Shown here: one piece after another, positions 38,601-52,500 of the stretch | Position numbering within the stretch: the stretch's first letter is position 1 | How the letters are laid out: every line of letters starts with the position of its first letter | From: Lucifuga dentata | Taxonomy: Eukaryota > Chordata > Actinopteri > Ophidiiformes > Bythitidae | Direction: 5' to 3' | Assembly: GCA_014773175.1 (NCBI GenBank) | Contig: VXCM01003538.1 | Location: forward strand, 44,739 to 108,738 | Length of the DNA: 64,000 nucleotides | Program-made: the position numbers and the translations under genes | Notes under the pieces: model-generated | The model's database searches: none | What the model was told of the DNA's origin: nothing | What the model saw: only the letters and a program-made list of their open reading frames with translations

Positions 38601-40230
38601 GCACAAACGTTAAAATAAGGCTGATATAATATTTCTATACCTCCCAGCTTTAAGTGAAAGCTGAGCCTGGGGGATTTAGTTTGGCTTTTCAAGGTGAGTT
38701 TTGCACCAAGCAGATCTCAAATGTACAGGGGAAAGAAAAAAACAAAAAAAAAACATCATCCCTGGGTGAGTAAAGCCAAACATGAACACATATCATGTTG
38801 AAGAATTCATTAATTTTATTCCATAAAGGATAATCTGGTTAATATTTATGGCCAGGAATATCTCTGATCAAATCTCAGGTTCTGGCGAAGTGAAAGGAGA
38901 AAACATCCCTGTGGGGTAAAAGACTCCAGCAACACTTGTCGTATTAAGAACAACTTTATTCGACAAAGAAGACACATTCCAGCTTAAGGCCTTCATCAGG
39001 GTTACCCTGAACAAAGCTCTTTACACCTAGAGTTGATTAATTCATGCAAATATTTCATGCGTTAATATTTTTCAATCACACCCTGTTAAAAGAGCCTTTC
39101 GTATCAACAACAGGGTTTCGCTTGATGAAATTGCAGCACTTCAGAATTTAAACAAGGTAACATTTCTAACATTATTTAAATCTTTGGTGAGGTCCCATCT
39201 TGAATTCTCAAGCTCAGTCTGGTGTCCATATGAACTAAAATATATAGAAAACATTGAGAAGGTTCAGAGGAGAGCAACTAAATTGATTCCTGACACTGAT
39301 GTTATTAATGCCATTTTAATTGTATTTGTTTTGTTGTATATTGTTTTTGTTGTTTGAGTCTGGTGATGAGGATTGTAAATCCTGTACCAGAAAATTTTCA
39401 ATAAATTTCAATTAAATTTATTTTTTTGGATCAAGCTCAATTCTCCAACTTTTCGCCTTCAAATACAACGCATCGGATCAATCAAAGCGTTGTTTGCTGG
39501 TAACGTCACACCCAAGGCATTCAACATGGCGGGTGGGATATCCTGGACATCCTGAAGTATGTCTGAAAGCAATCGTCATCATAAAGCTTCAATTCCTGCA
39601 TCAAACAGTGAAATTCTCTATGCTGAACCCAGACTCTTTTTTTCCCTCTTTTGCTAAGGATAGCCAGAAGTAGGTCACCATCATTTGATGTTTACTCCAT
39701 TTTTTTTCTTTGAGCGTTTTTTGGGGGTGAGCCTATTTAAATATTTGCAAAAATATCGCGTTTGATGTAAATAGATTTACAGCGACAAGCTTTCTCCCAA
39801 ATAATTCAATTTCTTGTCATTTATGTGGTGTTGCTCTTGGTGTGTAAAGACCTTAACCCTCAGGAATATCTCTGACCAAGAAATCAGCAGATTTGAGTTT
39901 CTGCAACACTGATGTTATGGATCTATAAAATTGGACTTTTTGTACACTGTTTTATCCACAGCAAAGCTATGGTATATCTTGCCTAAATGAGCTAACATGC
40001 TGCTATCCCCAGAAAAACCCCCACTGTGTGCTGTGAACTTTATAGTGCCATAATCTTTCTTGGCTCAGCAACTTTCTGAAACAAACTTACCAATTTGTAA
40101 GGAACAGAAATAATGTAGCAAAGAGGTTCTCAATCATGCTCCTGAGACCAAAGCGGCATTGAGTACCATTGAAGAAGAGGATAGTGGCAAAGGATGCAGA
40201 TTTGAGGCCGGGAGAAGGATACAAACTTTA

Positions 40231-40283
<53 letters not shown>

Positions 40284-40448
40284 CTTGCCCTCAGGGGACC
40301 TTTAAGTCATCCCAGGGTGCAGGATTATGTCAGCAGTGTCCGCTCAACAGTCGTTCCACCATTGAGGCTGCCACGCTCTGCGGTTGTCGTAACGGCTATT
40401 ACCGAGGAGATATGGACAAACCAGAGGATGTCTGCACCAGTGAGTCAG

Positions 40449-40484
<36 letters not shown>

Positions 40485-40512
40485 TCAGGGTTTGCAGGTG
40501 ATTATATCTGAN

Positions 40513-40548
<36 letters not shown>

Positions 40549-40937
40549 TCAGGGTTTGCAGGTGATTATATCTGAGTTATAACTGATAGCGGTTTGTGAG
40601 GGCAAAGGTTTACAAATAATCTTGATCAAATCAATGGTTCACACTGAAAAAATATCCGGTCATTAAACAAAAGCCAATAATGAGCGCAATGCATTTTTCC
40701 CGGCCATTTTTATACACCTCATCCTAGGTGAATGTGCAGCAATATTCCCATGTTGAGTGTGGGAGCAGTAAGTAATGATGTTGCCACATTCCTCAAGCTT
40801 TTCACTGAAGAGAATTCATGTTTTGTGTGGAGAAAAGGAGCAGAGTTTGAAAAACGCTGCCTCTCATCTCCGCAGAGAGATGGTGTAAGTAGGTTGAGAC
40901 ATGAATCATTTTGGACCATCTCTGTAGAGTCTCGGTA

Positions 40938-40980
<43 letters not shown>

Positions 40981-41898
40981 GTAGGTGTATGTACATTTAA
41001 GCGGCGTTTCTGCTCGTCCTGGTGACCTGGATACAGCTGCATGGCTTTTTGGGGGGGCTTGAAAAGCTCTGGTTCATTCATATGTAGGTCTTCATCACAT
41101 AGTTGTAGATTCATGAATGAAAGAAAATACATAAAGTTATTTTAAGAGGAAGGTCTAGTTTTTTTTTTTTCCCCCTCAGTGTTATTAAATAAATTGTCAT
41201 GGTGACCACTCACAAAATCAGAAATTTACAGTTATTATTTCTTTGTCTTTATTGCAGTCAAACATGGAACAATTTCCATGGTTCACCTATTTTCAGAAAG
41301 GGATAGTACATGAAAAGACAATAGCTGTAATTCATAAGATCTTAATTTTTCCACAATGGTATGTTTGATTAATGTCTTCCCTGACATGTAAAAGAGGAAA
41401 TACCATAGTAACGCCTCCTTCAAGGGAACACTAAAAGATGGCAGTCAGTAACGTTTGTAAATGAGGGAACATGGTTGCATTGACGCTTTTTGTCCTTATC
41501 GAGGCGTTAACCATAGGCCACTGTGTTTTATGAATTCAAGCAGATGTATATTGAAGCTGACAGATGAAAAATCAACCTTCCCGATGAAAAGGCGTCGTGT
41601 TTGCAGAATTATGAAACCAGTCCAGCATACAGACTTCTATAAATTACCTTGATACCTTCAAAGCAAGCACAAAACCCAGAGTAACAAGTTTTTGTTTTTT
41701 TTTTTTAAATTGAAGCATGAAAACCTTAGAATTGTAGAATGGAGCTTCAATAAAAGAGCTATTTTCCATTTCTTTTTATTCTGTATAAACTGTAGCCTAA
41801 AATAAGATCAGTAAAATGGAAGGGTGAACATGCAGGATGATTGCCTGACAGAAAATCATTTTCCCAGCATGCTTCATGGGTTAGATAGGTATGAAGGC

Positions 41899-41930
<32 letters not shown>

Positions 41931-44900
41931 AGTGCATTTGTATGTATAGGTTAATGTGATGTGAGTACAGCAGCACTGAGTCTGACTAAATACTGCAGCA
42001 CCAATTGTGCCTCTAACTTGTTTATAATGGCATTTATAGCACTGCAATAAAATGGGATAAAAAGTGAAAAAAAGGGCGTTTTTTCTTTTATGTGAATGTG
42101 TTTTTGCTATGAACTGAAATGTGTGTATGTGCATGTTGTGTGTTTTCAGATCAACATTATTTTTAAGTGTCAACACACTACATGTATGTTTGCGTGTAAT
42201 TATGAATGCACAGCTTCTGGTGGCTCCCCTCTCAGCAGGAATGTTTTTTAAGATGGTTAGATTTCCTGCCCCCTGCTGTTCGTTAGGACTTTGATACTGC
42301 AACACAAGTATATCTGTGTGTTTGAGAAGCACAAGTTCTTCTTTTACTCCACGGGGCCGTGCCAGAAGTTTCTTATGATTCTCCGATTTGGCATGTGCTG
42401 AGGTTCAAAATCAAATTCATCCTTGCTGCTCTGGTTTTAGGTTTGTGTGAGTGATTCTGTGTGTGTCTGTGTGCGGTTTAAAGTCGTGAAACTGTGGGTG
42501 TCCTGATAAGACGCATTTCAATATCTTGAAAACACAATTCGCTCCACTGATCAAAGACACTAGTTCGCACAAAAGCAACAGACAGACTGACTGACTTGGT
42601 GTCGTGCTATTAGATTCCTGAATGAGTACAACCAACGCTTAAATTCTTACCACAGTAATGGCACTGACAGCATTTGTTAGGTCGGCTCCCAAATGACAAT
42701 GAGTGGCAACTGTTTAAACTTTAAAGACCAGAAACCATTAAGGGTGATGTGAGTAAAGTAAATGCCATCTCAGTGGCTTGTCAGCCATCTCTGGTGCTGT
42801 TTTCAGCTTTCTCCTAACAGAGCACCAACACAGTGCTATGCAAAGATCATTTGGTATCAAAACTTAAGATTTAGTTCTGGACTTTGTGCGAGGCCAAGTT
42901 TGTCCTCAAAGGTCCGTACTAAACATTAGAATATACTTTGGACAAACATGATGAATCAAGAAGATGGGATGGTCTTACTGGTTGAAGCCCCCTACAGGAA
43001 GAAATAGTCAGCAGAATCTGTGCATTTATATGCATATTAAAAGTTTGATTCAAATCCAATTTACGCAATAAATCAATTTTAACACCATAATATTGAAATA
43101 AGCAAAAGTTGACAGACCTCAGAGTAACAGACCTACATTATGTAACTGTAAATTGGTTTCATCAAGTATAAAAACATTCAATTTTTTATTTTTTTTTTAA
43201 TTTATTTTTTTTTTTTTTANTTTTTTTTTTTTTTATCAGTGGTGTAAGCATTCTGCACATGCATTTTCTCACCTGCTATTTCTCTTCTCAAAACAGGATT
43301 AAGCAATGACTCATATATTTGGCAAAAAACAAAATCCTATAATTCCTATAATACCCAGCCATAGAAGGCTTCAGGTCTTTTCACACCAGTGCAGAGTGGG
43401 TTTGCAGCATGGGTTTCCATAGAGATAATCTGCACAGAAACCTAAAAAACCTTTACACCAGGCCTGCTGCGGACTTACCTCATTTGTTCCTTCCCATCAG
43501 CTAAAACTAAGAACTGTATCACAATCAGACATTCAATAGCACTGTTTTGGCTAACTTAACTAGCTAGCAAACTAGCAAGCTGATTATCAGTCTCTCCCAC
43601 GGCTGAGTGTGATGTGTGTTTGACAGAGTTTTTTACTGGTCTTGAATTTTTCTCAGATGGAGGTCCACAGCAGCTAAGGGTGCCTCTACATTTTTCTCCC
43701 CCATACAAAGGTTCTGCAGCAGTATGTGAACTTCCATTGCACCCGTGGAATTAATATTTTAAAATGTCCGTGCAGATAACCCTTACTGAAATCCGTGCTC
43801 AGTGTGAAACATCCTTTACTCTACATTTTTTGCCTTAATTGCAGCACAGATGAACTGTAGGACGAGCTGAAAAGCAGTCCTGTTCTCATTTCCAATTAGT
43901 CCTGTGCTGACGCTTTGGTCCTGTGTAACATTAATGTTGTGACAGCAGAATGGAAAGGACACTGAAAGCCTCTTACAGAACGAGACTTTTCAAACAGACA
44001 CAAAAATGTCTCATCTGGTGTCAGATGGGACGTAAATGCACCTGTAACGGTCTATGAGCAATATAATGAACTCTTGATTACAAAATGTCCCCCTCTTGGT
44101 GTTGAATACATTAATATAGAGTAAATCATGTTTACAAACTCATCATATCTTTGCATGCAAAACATTTGTCTTTATTATAATTGAGAGAAAATTACCCAAA
44201 ATTAGCTTCCTATTATGAGTTGCTGCTCCTTAGTAAACAACCAAATGATTTTCTGAAGTGCTCACGATAATGAAGTTTGATTGCATCCAGGTATGAAGTG
44301 ACCTTGCTCACTCTCGCAGACTAATCTGAATTTGCATGATTGCTATCCCCGGCTCTTTAGCGTGACCAATTATTGGGTTACAAAAAGGCAGGTTGAAGGA
44401 GACGGAGAGACTTTTAGCATCCTATCTCTCTCTCTCATCTCCTTCAGGCGTTCCTTCAGCCCCTCGTAACGTGGTCTCGGTCGTCAACCAGACTTCACTG
44501 CTGGTGGAGTGGCACCCGCCACGTGACACTNCGTAACGTGGTCTCGGTCGTCAACCAGACTTCACTGCTGGTGGAGTGGCACCCGCCACGTGACACTGGG
44601 CACCGTGACGACTTGTCTTATAACGTCGTGTGTCGACGGTGCTACAGCAGCGAGCGACGGACGTGTCAGCCATGTGACGACAGTGTGGCGTTCGTTCCAG
44701 GAAAACGGGGATTAAAGGACACGAGGGTGGAGATCAGTAAGCTACAGGCCCACACGTCGTACACCTTCGAGATCCAGGTTAGTCCTATAAACTGATGATG
44801 TTGCTTCTTTAAAATGTCATTTATTCTGGTGTCTATGAAGGTTTTCTTTCATCCAGGTTATTTGATACAGTAGCAGGTCAAGGCAACTGGACTTGGAGAT

Positions 44901-47900
44901 GTTTTGCTATCCAGTGGGTTCTTCAGGTCTGAGGCAGTAAACCGCCATTTATCCTCTGAGAGTCGCTCACACCATGGACCAGGTGACTTGTTGGGTCACA
45001 CGTTGGATCACTCCATTGACATTCACTCGTTGGGTGAGAGTCAATGGAGTCATTAGAGTCACATGAACAAAGGTTTGAAAATTAAATAAATTAAAAGGTT
45101 TAAAACTGATCAATTGATTTGAGAAGTTTTGAAAATTGAAAACCAAAACATTCTAAAAGAATCGAATCTTTGTTTATTCATTTATTTATCCAATGAATGG
45201 ATATGAATGAAATATAAAATATGATATAAAATATGAATGCTTCATATTTTTGTTGTAAACAGCAAATAAAATCTCCCAAACAACAAAACGGCATCTTGGA
45301 GGCCTTGTTTGTGGTTCACAGAGCAACTCAACGTAGGACTCAATTCATGTTTACAGGCTTGGCAGAAATAATGACAATGATGATGATTTTTTTTTTTTTT
45401 TAATAGCACAGCTTTTTAGGTGATAAATAAGCCAAATTCACTGAAAAGTAAAATTCAAAAATTAACTTCAGAATCAGGATGGTTACCATCTTGATTCTGA
45501 AGTTAAAGGACCATATTGGCGATCATGCATGTTTGAGCCTAATATGTTCAATTTTCATACATGTAACATTACTGACAATCATTTCCCAAAGCATACTACT
45601 GGAATGGTGAGTTAAAAAAGTTTTTTCCTGCCTTCCAGACTGCCATTGGTTTCAGTTCATTCTGGTACACTATTAAAATCAACTTGTTTATAGTTGAAAC
45701 ATTCTTGGGATAGGTAATCCATCATCACGAACAAGACAAGTGTATTCAGGTTTTTTTTTAGAAGTTACGTAATTTTAGTGTTTAAGCGCAATAAAAAGTG
45801 CGGAGTGAATGTATGTCTCCACTGGGGAATATAGTCCCAAAAGAAGACCTGCGTTTATGGAAAAATTTAAANGGTGAAACATTGATTTTTAAGGTGGGTG
45901 TATCACTTGAATATTTGATTTTAAAAGATTAAGAGATTTTGCAAAATATCAGAAAAGCTGAAATATGGTTTTATCCTTTGGAAAATGATTGTCAGTAACT
46001 TATGAATGTATGAAAATTGAATATATTAGACTCAAACATGCACAGCCGCCAATATGGTCCTTTAAATGAGATATTCTGAAGTTAAATGAGACATGGAGGC
46101 TTTAAGTCCAGGATCTGCTTTAATAGCAGGATTCCTCAAAGCACAAGGCCACCCTATTGTCCATAATGACTTAGCCAGCCCAGAGGCGAACAATCATCTG
46201 CCATCGGCGCACTTCACCATCAAGGATGAGTGCTTTAATCAAGGTCACCTGGATGGTAATTGTTGAGGGAGGGGAGCATGTTACTGCTAATCAGTCCTGG
46301 ACTTTGTGTTTCATCTAATCTTCTAATCTACATGTAATCATCTGGTCACGGCTTTAAGTCCACAGATCAACAAACTGACAAATAAGAGGTGATTTCTATA
46401 AATACACCTAAACATGCAGTATGTAGTTCTTCTCTAGATGTGAATATCGTAGTCTGGACCCATGAATCAAAAGTTTCATAAACTATTTGTGGTTCAGTAA
46501 TAGATTGCTTTAATGTAATGGATCAATATGAAATGTTGACTGAAGGCAGTGAGTAATCAGATTACAGACACCATTAGAGACAGAGATGAATGCCTAAAGC
46601 CTGTGTTTCCAAAAGGAGACATCCACCATGTCAAAGCACTGACGCCTCCTCTGACAAAAAGAAATTTTAAAAGTGCTGTTCCTCCAAAACAAGCTGTAGA
46701 AAATCATCTGTAAAATTTAGGACACATTTCTCCCCAAAGGTTGCATTTATGATCAAACTTTTCTCTTACATTACTCAGAAATGCAGAATAGGACATATTG
46801 TGGTTGACACGTATGCATATTTTTATGCAAAAGTGGAGGAAATGAAAAGAAAAGGACAAAAGAAAACCAAAACAGTCTGATAATTAGAGCTTGGGAAAAC
46901 TCATCTAGCAGCCTTACTAATTACTGTGTCTGTTCATGATTAGACTCAAAATGATTATCTGAGCTCAGACAATATGTGGCAGCTACAAAGGTGATCTTGT
47001 TAATCATTTCTTTATCTTGGTGAGAGAGAAAAGGAAGAAATAAGATGTTAGACTTCAAAGCTGCATTGTCTTTCACTAACATCTACACTGTAAAATGAAA
47101 TTCTTAATTATGATAACTCATGAGAGCACATCCCTCTGCCAAGGCTGAACAAGCTTAGGTCAAATTGCCTTGTTCTAATAATATACTCGCATAAAAAGAA
47201 AGAGACAACTTTATAGATGACATAATATTTTGTTGCATTTTTCTCTGTTGCTGTTACATGTTAGAGGTTCTTGCTTGTTTCGATTTGTTCTGTGCAGCTT
47301 TTACATTATCCAAGCATATATTCTACTCCACCAGATCCAGATCCTTTTTCAGATCCAGACCAACATGCACCCATTGATAGTGTATCATGCGATAAATATG
47401 ACCGACTTCTTTTGTTGAGATTGACGTCACACTTTTGAAGACATTGACAAATATCTCGATCTCGCTACTTATCATTCTAAATGTTTCTGGATTCGCCCCC
47501 GGGTCCAACTTCTGTCCCAAAATTTAAATGGTTCTTTCCGCCAAGTTTTGTTAACATCGGTTCAGAACGTTTTGAGTAATCTTGCTAAAGAACAAATAAA
47601 AATCAACTGACAGATGCAGATTAAACATAATGTCCTTGGCCGAAGTAATAAAATAAGTCATTGTGTTATTTTCTGAAAGGTGGAGTAATTGACCATTACG
47701 CTTTATATTCTACAGGCAGTAAATGGGGTGTCCAACAAGAGCCCTTACCCCGCCCAGCAGCTGTCAATCAACATTACAACTAATCAGGCTGGTGAGTTGG
47801 GAGTNCTTACCCCGCCCAGCAGCTGTCAATCAACATTACAACTAATCAGGCTGGTGAGTTGGGAGTGCAAAAGCTGTGTGCGTGTGCATGTGCATGTGTG

Positions 47901-48002
47901 TATGTACCCTGGGGCATACTGGATTATGGGAGGGAGCTTTGGCTGGAGGGATAAAGGAAATTGAGCCACAGCCTTTTAATTCATAAAACATGTTATAAGC
48001 TT

Positions 48003-48062
<60 letters not shown>

Positions 48063-49465
48063 TCCTGCTTTCAGCTTTGTCATTCTATCTCAGTCCTCTT
48101 CTTCTCCCCTTTATCTCCTCTCCCTGCCCTCCTCTGTCTGTCTCCCATGTCTCTGACAGTGTCATTCTAACAGACTATAAAGTGAGCTGACTTATTGCTC
48201 CATCAATACTTTATGGTGATGGACACAAGTGATATTTCCACCGCTACCCAAATTTAGATTTAAAAGCTGCTTTGCTGTGATGGAAAATGCATCATTTACC
48301 TCATCTACGGCATCCGGGCTTGTTCCTAATCGAAACATGATTCATTGTCAGCCTGCTGCTTTCTGAGCACGTTTTTAACTGCCGCCGAAGGCAAACCTCT
48401 TATCCCTGAAATCTTTAAGGACTCAAGAAAAACATTTATTTTTCAGGTTGACTGCAGTATATTTTTTAAATAATGTAACGGGTTTTTAATATATTTTATG
48501 GGCATGTACATAGAGAACCACACAAAACATAATTTGTGGCAAAAATACTGTGATGATGTCAGGTGACGGTTACCTTTACCTTAACATTTATAAGACTGAC
48601 TTATAGTTTAATGGATTCAAGCGTGATTATTGTAAAGCCTGCAGCGTTAAATGAAGAAAGGCAATGTTTAATTTATTATTTGCAGGAAAACGGTAATGTC
48701 TGTTTTTTTCTTTAGACTTTTTTCTTAAAGGGAATCTATTATGATTTTGTTATTTTCCCTCATTTTTACAGTGTAATATACTGTAGTTTGAATATGTGGT
48801 GAACAAAGTTGCAAAATTTGAGGTTCATGCCTATAGAAATGCTTCTAGGAAACTAAACCCAAAGGTTCTGAACTCCCCGAAACACTTTGTTTTTGAATAG
48901 TCCTTTGTCATGTTTACATCAACATGTTACATATAGCCTTAAAAACAACTGAAATGGCTTATTTTCACTCAGTGTGCACAGTGCTGTAGCAAGGGAGAAA
49001 CTGTCGTGGGTTTTTTTTTTATTTTTGCACATTTATTTTGTAAAATGAGGATACGGAAATCTCTACAATAAATCTCCTTTACTTTTATATAAACCGTTTG
49101 ATACTACATATTATCATGTGTAAACAGCTTCTCTGACTTGATTCTTTTCTGACAAGTAAAGCATGAGTGAAAATATCTCATAAAAAAGATCCCAGAAGAA
49201 AAATCATAAAATAGAGTAAACGCACATTACAGCCAAATACGTCCTGTTTCCTAGAATTATGGCGAAAAAATGCATTGCAGGCACAACCGTTTCTCTAATC
49301 AGTGACAAGAGCAGTAAATTGTTTTCACGAGCCTGGACAAGAAAACATTTTTCTCCTTTGGCTGTACACTTCAAATAACCCTTGGCAATATGTTATTCCA
49401 TTACACCCTATTTCCATATTTATAGTGGTTAAGCATGCTAAGAAATCTTTGAACTGCCTAATTGA

Positions 49466-49508
<43 letters not shown>

Positions 49509-52500
49509 TGTGTGTGTGTGTTTGTGTTTTAACAGCTCCGTCCGTAGTTCCCATAATGCACCAAGTCAGCTCAACCAGCCGCAGTTTCTCGTTGTCATGG
49601 CCTCCGCCCGAACAGCCCAACGGAATTATCCTCGACTACGAGATACGATACTATGATAAGGTAGAGTGGGATGATAAATGTCGGTATGTTTGTGTGTATG
49701 TGAGCTTTTCATTTTTATGGTCACAGCCTGTTCATCCATTAGATACGATAAAGAATCAATATCAGCTAAATCTAATTTATATTACTGGGCCTGAAGAGCA
49801 GCCTGTATTCTCAACTGCTTCAGATTATAACATGTTATATACAGCAAGCTGCAGCTCAACCTGTGGCATTAATAGAAATAAAAGTTTGCTATTTTCGCAT
49901 CCAAAAATCTAAAGGTAGAAGACAAACAAAAACAAATTCAAATCAGTCCTTTGCTATCGATTTTTCATGTCACACGGACCATACAGGACCTTCTTTCTGT
50001 TCGGTAATTTTGAAAGAACAAATCATCATAAATGCAGAAAAACATATTAGATTGTGACATGAAATCAGCATTCAATGATGATAATTCTGTGAAGGGCCTT
50101 TATACACTGTTTTTTTTTAAATTTTATTTTAATTTAATTTTTCAATACCCAGCACACATCATTAGAGTTTGTGATGTCCTGTTTTCAGGATTTTAAATGT
50201 TTTGCTCTTTATTCTCCCTTATTTTATATTGTAATATAACAGGGAGTTTATGCTGAACAGTTGATATGATTTCCCAATAAGTCAGAATTGATGTCAGAGG
50301 TATAATGGATATTTCATAAGACATATAGGCATAGTGATGCCATTTTTCAATGATAGAGAACCTTTCTTTATTCTGGCAGACATCAATTGTCCAAAGTATT
50401 TATGCAAAAAATATGAGCATCCATCCATTAACAACAGGCTACAGTGAGCTCATGTCACACAGTAAGACTAAGCTTAGCTAAATTGTAAAACAAAGGTTTA
50501 TTGATTTATTGACTCTAATAGAGCTGTGTGTGTGTTTCTTTTATGAACAGTTGATTAACTACTTGGATGTGCTGCGGTTTGATGAGCTGTAATACACAGA
50601 AAGTAATGGCGATGTGCTCTCGATGATCTAAATAAATGAAGTGTGTAATCGATAATACGAGTCACAAAAATAAAACAAAACTGCAAGAACTCCTGCAGGT
50701 CATCTGCAGGTCACTGTTCAAGAAAAAGCAACTCAAGAATTAAAGACAGCTATGGAAAGTTTCAATTAGTTCAAACTATTTACTTTGCACCTTGAATGGA
50801 ATCTATTTGTAGCTTTAACACCTTCAGGCCTACCAGCTTGCTGATGGCCACATCATTACAACTCATTTTATACTGCAGCGCCTGATATTGCTGAATCAGT
50901 TGTCAGATTGTTTCCTCCAATCATCTTCTCTGCTCATGTTGATACTCACTCCATGTCTCCCTGTGGATCCGGTGTCTCAGTATGTAGTTTACTTGGATAC
51001 GTTGGCTAGAGTCTTCTCTCCCAGAGACATAAACTTCCTGTGATGATGAACATTATTGCAGGAAACCATTCATTTATCCAGCAGTAGGGATAGTGAGGTT
51101 CATTCTGGCCGAGGCAGCTGATGTTTTCTGACTGATTCTTTTTGCTTTTTCTTTGATTGGTAGATGTATTGATATAAAAAGCCAAACTGTCTGGAAGTGT
51201 GGATTATCATCTTTCATCTGTTTACCTAATCTGTGCTGCTATTTCTGGCTCTGTGAGCAGCTTCCTATTCTGTGAATCAAATCTGGGCCAGTTTGATAAA
51301 TGGTAGCTAATACAGTATTTCCAGTTTATTGGTAACTAATGACACTAGATTTGAGATTTGGAGAAACAGGAAGGGGAACAATTTTTGCTCAAAAAATATG
51401 ATCAACTCAAGAATGCATTAAAATTTTGGAGGTGTCTTCAATGTCTTAAAAAAAAGGGGGGGGAGTAAAACCTGACTGTGAAGCTGCATTATCTTGTGCA
51501 TGTCAACATCTGTAGAGGATCCTTCCATCTCCCCAGACAAGGAAATTGGGGCACAATGCACCAATAATTTTGTTGAAATCAAAGCTCCTACATTTCTTCT
51601 CCTTGTGGCTGCAGAGGGGTTGACTTTCTGAGACAATCAAGCCTCCAGCTATTCTGTAGTGACAAGGTCCTGATCTGTCTGATCCAGGAGTCTAAGGCAC
51701 CAAACACTTTGCTGCCAGAGGTGAAATCAGTCTGCATAAAGCATATCACCTTCTGTGCTGCCTGGCTTGGGAGGCAAATGCCCAAGACCTTATTATGCTT
51801 CAAAGCCTGCCTATCTTTATTTCCCTGGCAGACAAAACAATTCTGACTGCATATCTTGTCTTGTTAGCAATTCTGTCAATGGGAAAAAAAATACTATTCT
51901 CACATTTTCTGGGGCTGAGCCAACAGCTAAAAAAGCAGAGACAGATGATAAACAAAGAGCAAAGCACATACAAAGACATGCCTCATCATCTACAGCACGT
52001 TTGATTCACTGCTATTTTCCTTTCGATTTCACAAAACAGAAGAAAATGGGTTTTAGTATGTAGGATACCGCAACCAGTCTCTGCCAAAATTCTTCTTCCA
52101 GTACGAGCTATTTACTGACCTCACTGAACCCTGCGAGTCCACCACGGAAACCCTAAACTACAAACAGAACCACAGACTTGCAAAGCTCAAGACACCTGTC
52201 AGCTCTTTGTCAGCTCATGTACTGTGTAAAGTCCATGAGTCCTGCTCCTAAAGTTTTATGTAACATTATTATCAAGTCAAATCTAATCAGTCAAATCACA
52301 TTTAGGGTGCTTTCACGTGATAAGTGGTATTATGCGTTGATACGCCTTTGCCTCCACTCCAGATGCCCTGCGCCATGGTCAGAGGTGAATCTAGTGTCTG
52401 TGGGGGCTCCAGGCAAAAAAAAAAAAAAAAAAAAAAAAATGCTTGGAGCGCTTTGGACTATTTTTTTTTCCCAGATGGCATTCATAACATTACCTTAGCC

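Larger units (their letters stand above)
34761..40283. other. Eph intron, 5.5 kb
   Basis: It holds the second mariner-like element, the LINE remnant, GT, AG and CA runs, and a repeat-like segment at 38940-39020 (CTTAAGGCCTTCATCAGGG), which resembles the tail of some fish retroelements but is not assigned. Confidence 0.65.

Noticed and set aside
40719..41132. 137-codon minus-strand open frame
   Set aside because: Its centre is a Thr-His run from (CA)n and the rest shows no motif. It lies inside an Eph intron.
41874..42332. 152-codon minus-strand open frame, one of the longest here
   Set aside because: It ends in a (CA)n-derived Thr-His run. There are no recognisable domain, promoter or splice partners, so it is probably chance.
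44523..44795. Methionine start immediately upstream of the N in the fibronectin exon
   Set aside because: The apparent start arises only from the false 66-base duplication. The region is an internal exon entered in phase 1.
51418..52063. Possible processed pseudogene or transposase piece at 51.4-52.1 kb
   Set aside because: Several short frames on both strands with balanced composition, but none matched a family I know and none extends across the region.
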